A stretch of 64,000 nucleotides of DNA, taken from contig JASCPF010000005.1 in assembly GCA_029959325.1 (NCBI GenBank), positions 1-64,000 of the forward strand, given 5' to 3'. The DNA comes from Microbacteriaceae bacterium PS02068. Lineage in GTDB: Bacteria; Actinomycetota; Actinomycetes; Actinomycetales; Microbacteriaceae. Positions 62,092 to 64,000 of this stretch are shown here, in pieces; the stretch's first letter is position 1, and each line of letters opens with the position of its first letter. The notes beneath the pieces were generated by a model. It worked only from the letters and a program-made list of their open reading frames with translations. It was not told where the DNA came from and did no database searches. Position numbers and translations under genes: made by a program.

Positions 62092-64000
62092 TTCGGTTCC
62101 TTCCCGAGGGTGGGGTCGGTGGTGTCGGGGTGGGGCCATTGCCAGTCGGCGACGGCGGGGATGTCGGTGCCGTGCTCGCGGGTGTGGGCGCGGGCGTGCA
62201 GGCGGGCGTCCTGCAGCTCCTGCCGCAGGCCGGCGTGGCGGGCGGCGAGGCCCGGGACGTGGTCGAGGACGTCGATCGCGAGCCGGTACCGGTCGAGGTC
62301 GTTGAGCATGACCATGTCGAACGGGGTCGTGGTGGTGCCGCGCTCCTGGAAGCCGTGCACGTGCAGGTTCTGGTGCCCGGCGCGCTTGTAGGTGAGTCGG
62401 TGGATCAGCCACGGGTAGCCGTGGTAGGCGAAGATCACCGGCTTGTCGGGAGTGAAGATCGCATCGAACTCCCGGTCCGGGAGACCGTGCGGGTGCTGGT
62501 CCTCGGATTGCAGCCGGGTCAGGTCGACCACGTTCACCACCCGCACTCTCACGTCGGGGATGTGCTCGCGCAGCAGCGCCGCCGCGGCGAGGGTCTCGAG
62601 GGTGGGGACGTCGCCGGCGGCGGCGAGCACCACATCCGGCTCGGTGCCTTCGGTTTCGGTGCCCGCCCACGGCAGGATCCCGAGCCCGCGGGTGCAGTGC
62701 TCGATCGCCTCGTCCATCGTCAGCCACTGCGGGGCGGGCTGCTTCCCGGCGACGACGACGTTGATGTAACCGGCCGAGCGCAGGCAGTGGTCGTAGGTGG
62801 ACAGCAGCGTGTTCGCGTCGAACGGCAGGTAGACGCGGACGATGTCGGGGCTCTTGTTCAGGGCGAGGTCGATGAACCCGGGGTCCTGGTGAGAGAACCC
62901 GTTGTGGTCCTGCCGCCAGACGTGGCTGGAGAGCAGGTAGTTGAAGCTCGGGATCGGGTCCCGCCACGACACCTCCCGGGCCGCTTCGAGCCATTTGGCG
63001 TGCTGGTTGAACATCGAGTCGACGATGTGGGTGAACGCCTCGTAGCAGTTGAACAGCCCATGCCGGCCGGTAAGGACGTAGCCCTCGAGCCAGCCCTGGC
63101 ACTGGTGCTCGCTGAGCACCTCCATCACCCGCCCAGTCGGGGCCAGGTGCTCGTCGACGGGCTCCACGGCCGCGTTCCACTGCTTGCCGGTGGCCTGGTA
63201 GACGGGTGGGGCGAGCCGGTTGGAGGCGGTCTCGTCCGGGCCGAAGATGCGGAAGTTGTCCGGGTTGTCCCGGATCACCCCCGCCAGCCACTCGCCCAGC
63301 ACGCGGGTCGCTTCCCCGGTTCCCGCACCCCGCTCGGCCGGGTCGACCGGCTGCGCGTGCTTGTGGAAGTCCGGGAGCCGCAGCGGGACGGTGAGTTGTC
63401 CGCCGTTGCCGGCCGGGTTCGCGCTCATCCGCCGATCCCCGTCCGGGGCGATCGCGACCGTGGCCGGGCGGGGGGCGCCGGTCACGTCGAACAGCTCGTG
63501 CGGGCGGTAGGACGCCAGCCAGTCCTCGAGGATCCGCAGGTGCTCGGGATTGTCGCGGACCTCGGCGAGCGGCACCTGGTGTGCCCGCCAGGTGCCCTCC
63601 ACCGGCAGACCGTCGATGATCTTCGGGCAGGTCCACCCCTTCGGGCTGCGCAGCACGATCGCCGGCCACGCCGGCCGCCCCTCCAGCGTCCCGGCCGCCG
63701 CGGCGGCCTTGATGTCCGCGATCTCATCCAGCACCGCATCCAGGACCGCCGCGAACGTCGCGTGGGACTCCTGCGGGGTCTCGCCATCGAAGCCGACCGC
63801 GACGACGTGGGGGTGATGGCCGTAGCCGCGCAGCAGCGCGACCAGCTCTTCCTCGGGGATGCGGGACAGCACGGTCGGGTTGGCGATCTTGTACCCGTTC
63901 AGATGCAGGATCGGCAGCACCACCCCGTCATGGGCGGGGTTGAGGAACTTGTTGCCGTGCCACGCGGTCGCCAGCGGCCCGGTCTCCGCCTCCCCGTCAC
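62088..64000 (-). CDS. xfp: Phosphoketolase (N-terminal part outside the window)
   Basis: 637 codons visible; the 5' end lies beyond base 64000. Family landmarks: [15 protein letters not shown] at the edge, [41 protein letters not shown] and [20 protein letters not shown] and the [22 protein letters not shown] region. The thiamine-diphosphate enzyme cleaves xylulose-5-P or fructose-6-P to acetyl-P. Its TGA overlaps the start of the metal ATPase gene (4 nt), an unusual partner. Confidence 0.95.
   Translation of the reverse strand, partial: DGEAETGPLATAWHGNKFLNPAHDGVVLPILHLNGYKIANPTVLSRIPEEELVALLRGYGHHPHVVAVGFDGETPQESHATFAAVLDAVLDEIADIKAAAAAGTLEGRPAWPAIVLRSPKGWTCPKIIDGLPVEGTWRAHQVPLAEVRDNPEHLRILEDWLASYRPHELFDVTGAPRPATVAIAPDGDRRMSANPAGNGGQLTVPLRLPDFHKHAQPVDPAERGAGTGEATRVLGEWLAGVIRDNPDNFRIFGPDETASNRLAPPVYQATGKQWNAAVEPVDEHLAPTGRVMEVLSEHQCQGWLEGYVLTGRHGLFNCYEAFTHIVDSMFNQHAKWLEAAREVSWRDPIPSFNYLLSSHVWRQDHNGFSHQDPGFIDLALNKSPDIVRVYLPFDANTLLSTYDHCLRSAGYINVVVAGKQPAPQWLTMDEAIEHCTRGLGILPWAGTETEGTEPDVVLAAAGDVPTLETLAAAALLREHIPDVRVRVVNVVDLTRLQSEDQHPHGLPDREFDAIFTPDKPVIFAYHGYPWLIHRLTYKRAGHQNLHVHGFQERGTTTTPFDMVMLNDLDRYRLAIDVLDHVPGLAARHAGLRQELQDARLHARAHTREHGTDIPAVADWQWPHPDTTDPTLGKEPK

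Noticed and set aside
59008-62391. Very long plus-strand open frame (over 1100 codons)
   Set aside because: It is antisense to the metal ATPase and multicopper oxidase, which carry all catalytic motifs; the plus translation is low-complexity without a family.
59470-63669. Reading the ATPase frame as a ~1400-residue protein
   Set aside because: Sequence before ATG 62091 is out-of-frame phosphoketolase; the HMA domain starts at that ATG.

Overview
The window is high-GC (roughly 70%) actinobacterial DNA. Gene content and codon style (GCATCC/GGATGC-rich coding sequence, DUF222-HNH endonuclease, Asp23/DUF6286 operon, many GTG starts) point to Microbacteriaceae, most likely Microbacterium or a close relative; this is inference, since no rRNA or tRNA gene is present. 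About 70 protein genes are supported. The first (serine hydrolase) and last (phosphoketolase) run off the window edges.

Layout. 1-8.7 kb: core metabolism and housekeeping (serine hydrolase, ThrE-type exporter, Nudix, DUF1684, SnoaL, an unusual zinc-ribbon SDR, LtrA-barstar pair, MFS). 8.9-14 kb: HNH endonuclease, SRPBCC plus a tiny zinc ribbon, S4 protein, RecQ-phosphoribosyltransferase, RibD/DHFR-like reductase. 14-17.6 kb: NarL/DesR-type two-component system in an operon with an Asp/Ser-repeat exported protein, divergent from another secreted protein, with a nested 36-bp palindrome between them. 17.6-21.4 kb: envelope-stress cluster of Asp23/Gls24, DUF2273, DUF6286 and AmaP proteins led by an ECF sigma factor and an anti-sigma/Asp23 fusion. 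21.5-24.3 kb: TetR/DUF4386 divergent pair, GAF-LuxR and HxlR regulators.

24.3-43.2 kb is an acyl-CoA/alcohol/ester catabolic region: zinc alcohol dehydrogenase, HSL esterase, propionyl-CoA-synthetase-like ligase, GMC oxidoreductase, CoA ligases, crotonase, SDRs, zinc-type oxidoreductases and paired alpha/beta hydrolases, with three further TetR regulators whose candidate operators are visible. An unrelated DUF4143 ATPase sits in the middle, preceded by three 16-bp repeats at an exact 22-bp period. 43.4-48.9 kb: SRPBCC-YciI-ECF42-type sigma unit, SnoaL, GlxA regulator with oxidoreductase, haloalkane-dehalogenase/epoxide-hydrolase-like enzyme.

49.5-57.7 kb is a compact redox island (zinc ADH, two SnoaL proteins, NmrA reductase, FMN-binding-like lipoprotein, two aldo/keto reductases, CMD protein, DHA2 exporter) apparently governed by one MmyB/XRE regulator: a 22-bp motif, 20/22 identical, lies in front of both operons. 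It is flanked by two directly oriented copies of a structured ~100-bp repeat that resembles a transposon end; the right copy truncates a cupin gene. 57.9-64 kb holds a minus-strand operon of phosphoketolase, a His-rich CPD-type P1B metal ATPase and a Tat-lipoprotein multicopper oxidase, overlapping head to tail.

Many left-half genes have no Shine-Dalgarno but a TANNNT hexamer 5-7 nt before the start codon, indicating leaderless transcripts; right-half catabolic genes mostly have clear ribosome binding sites.
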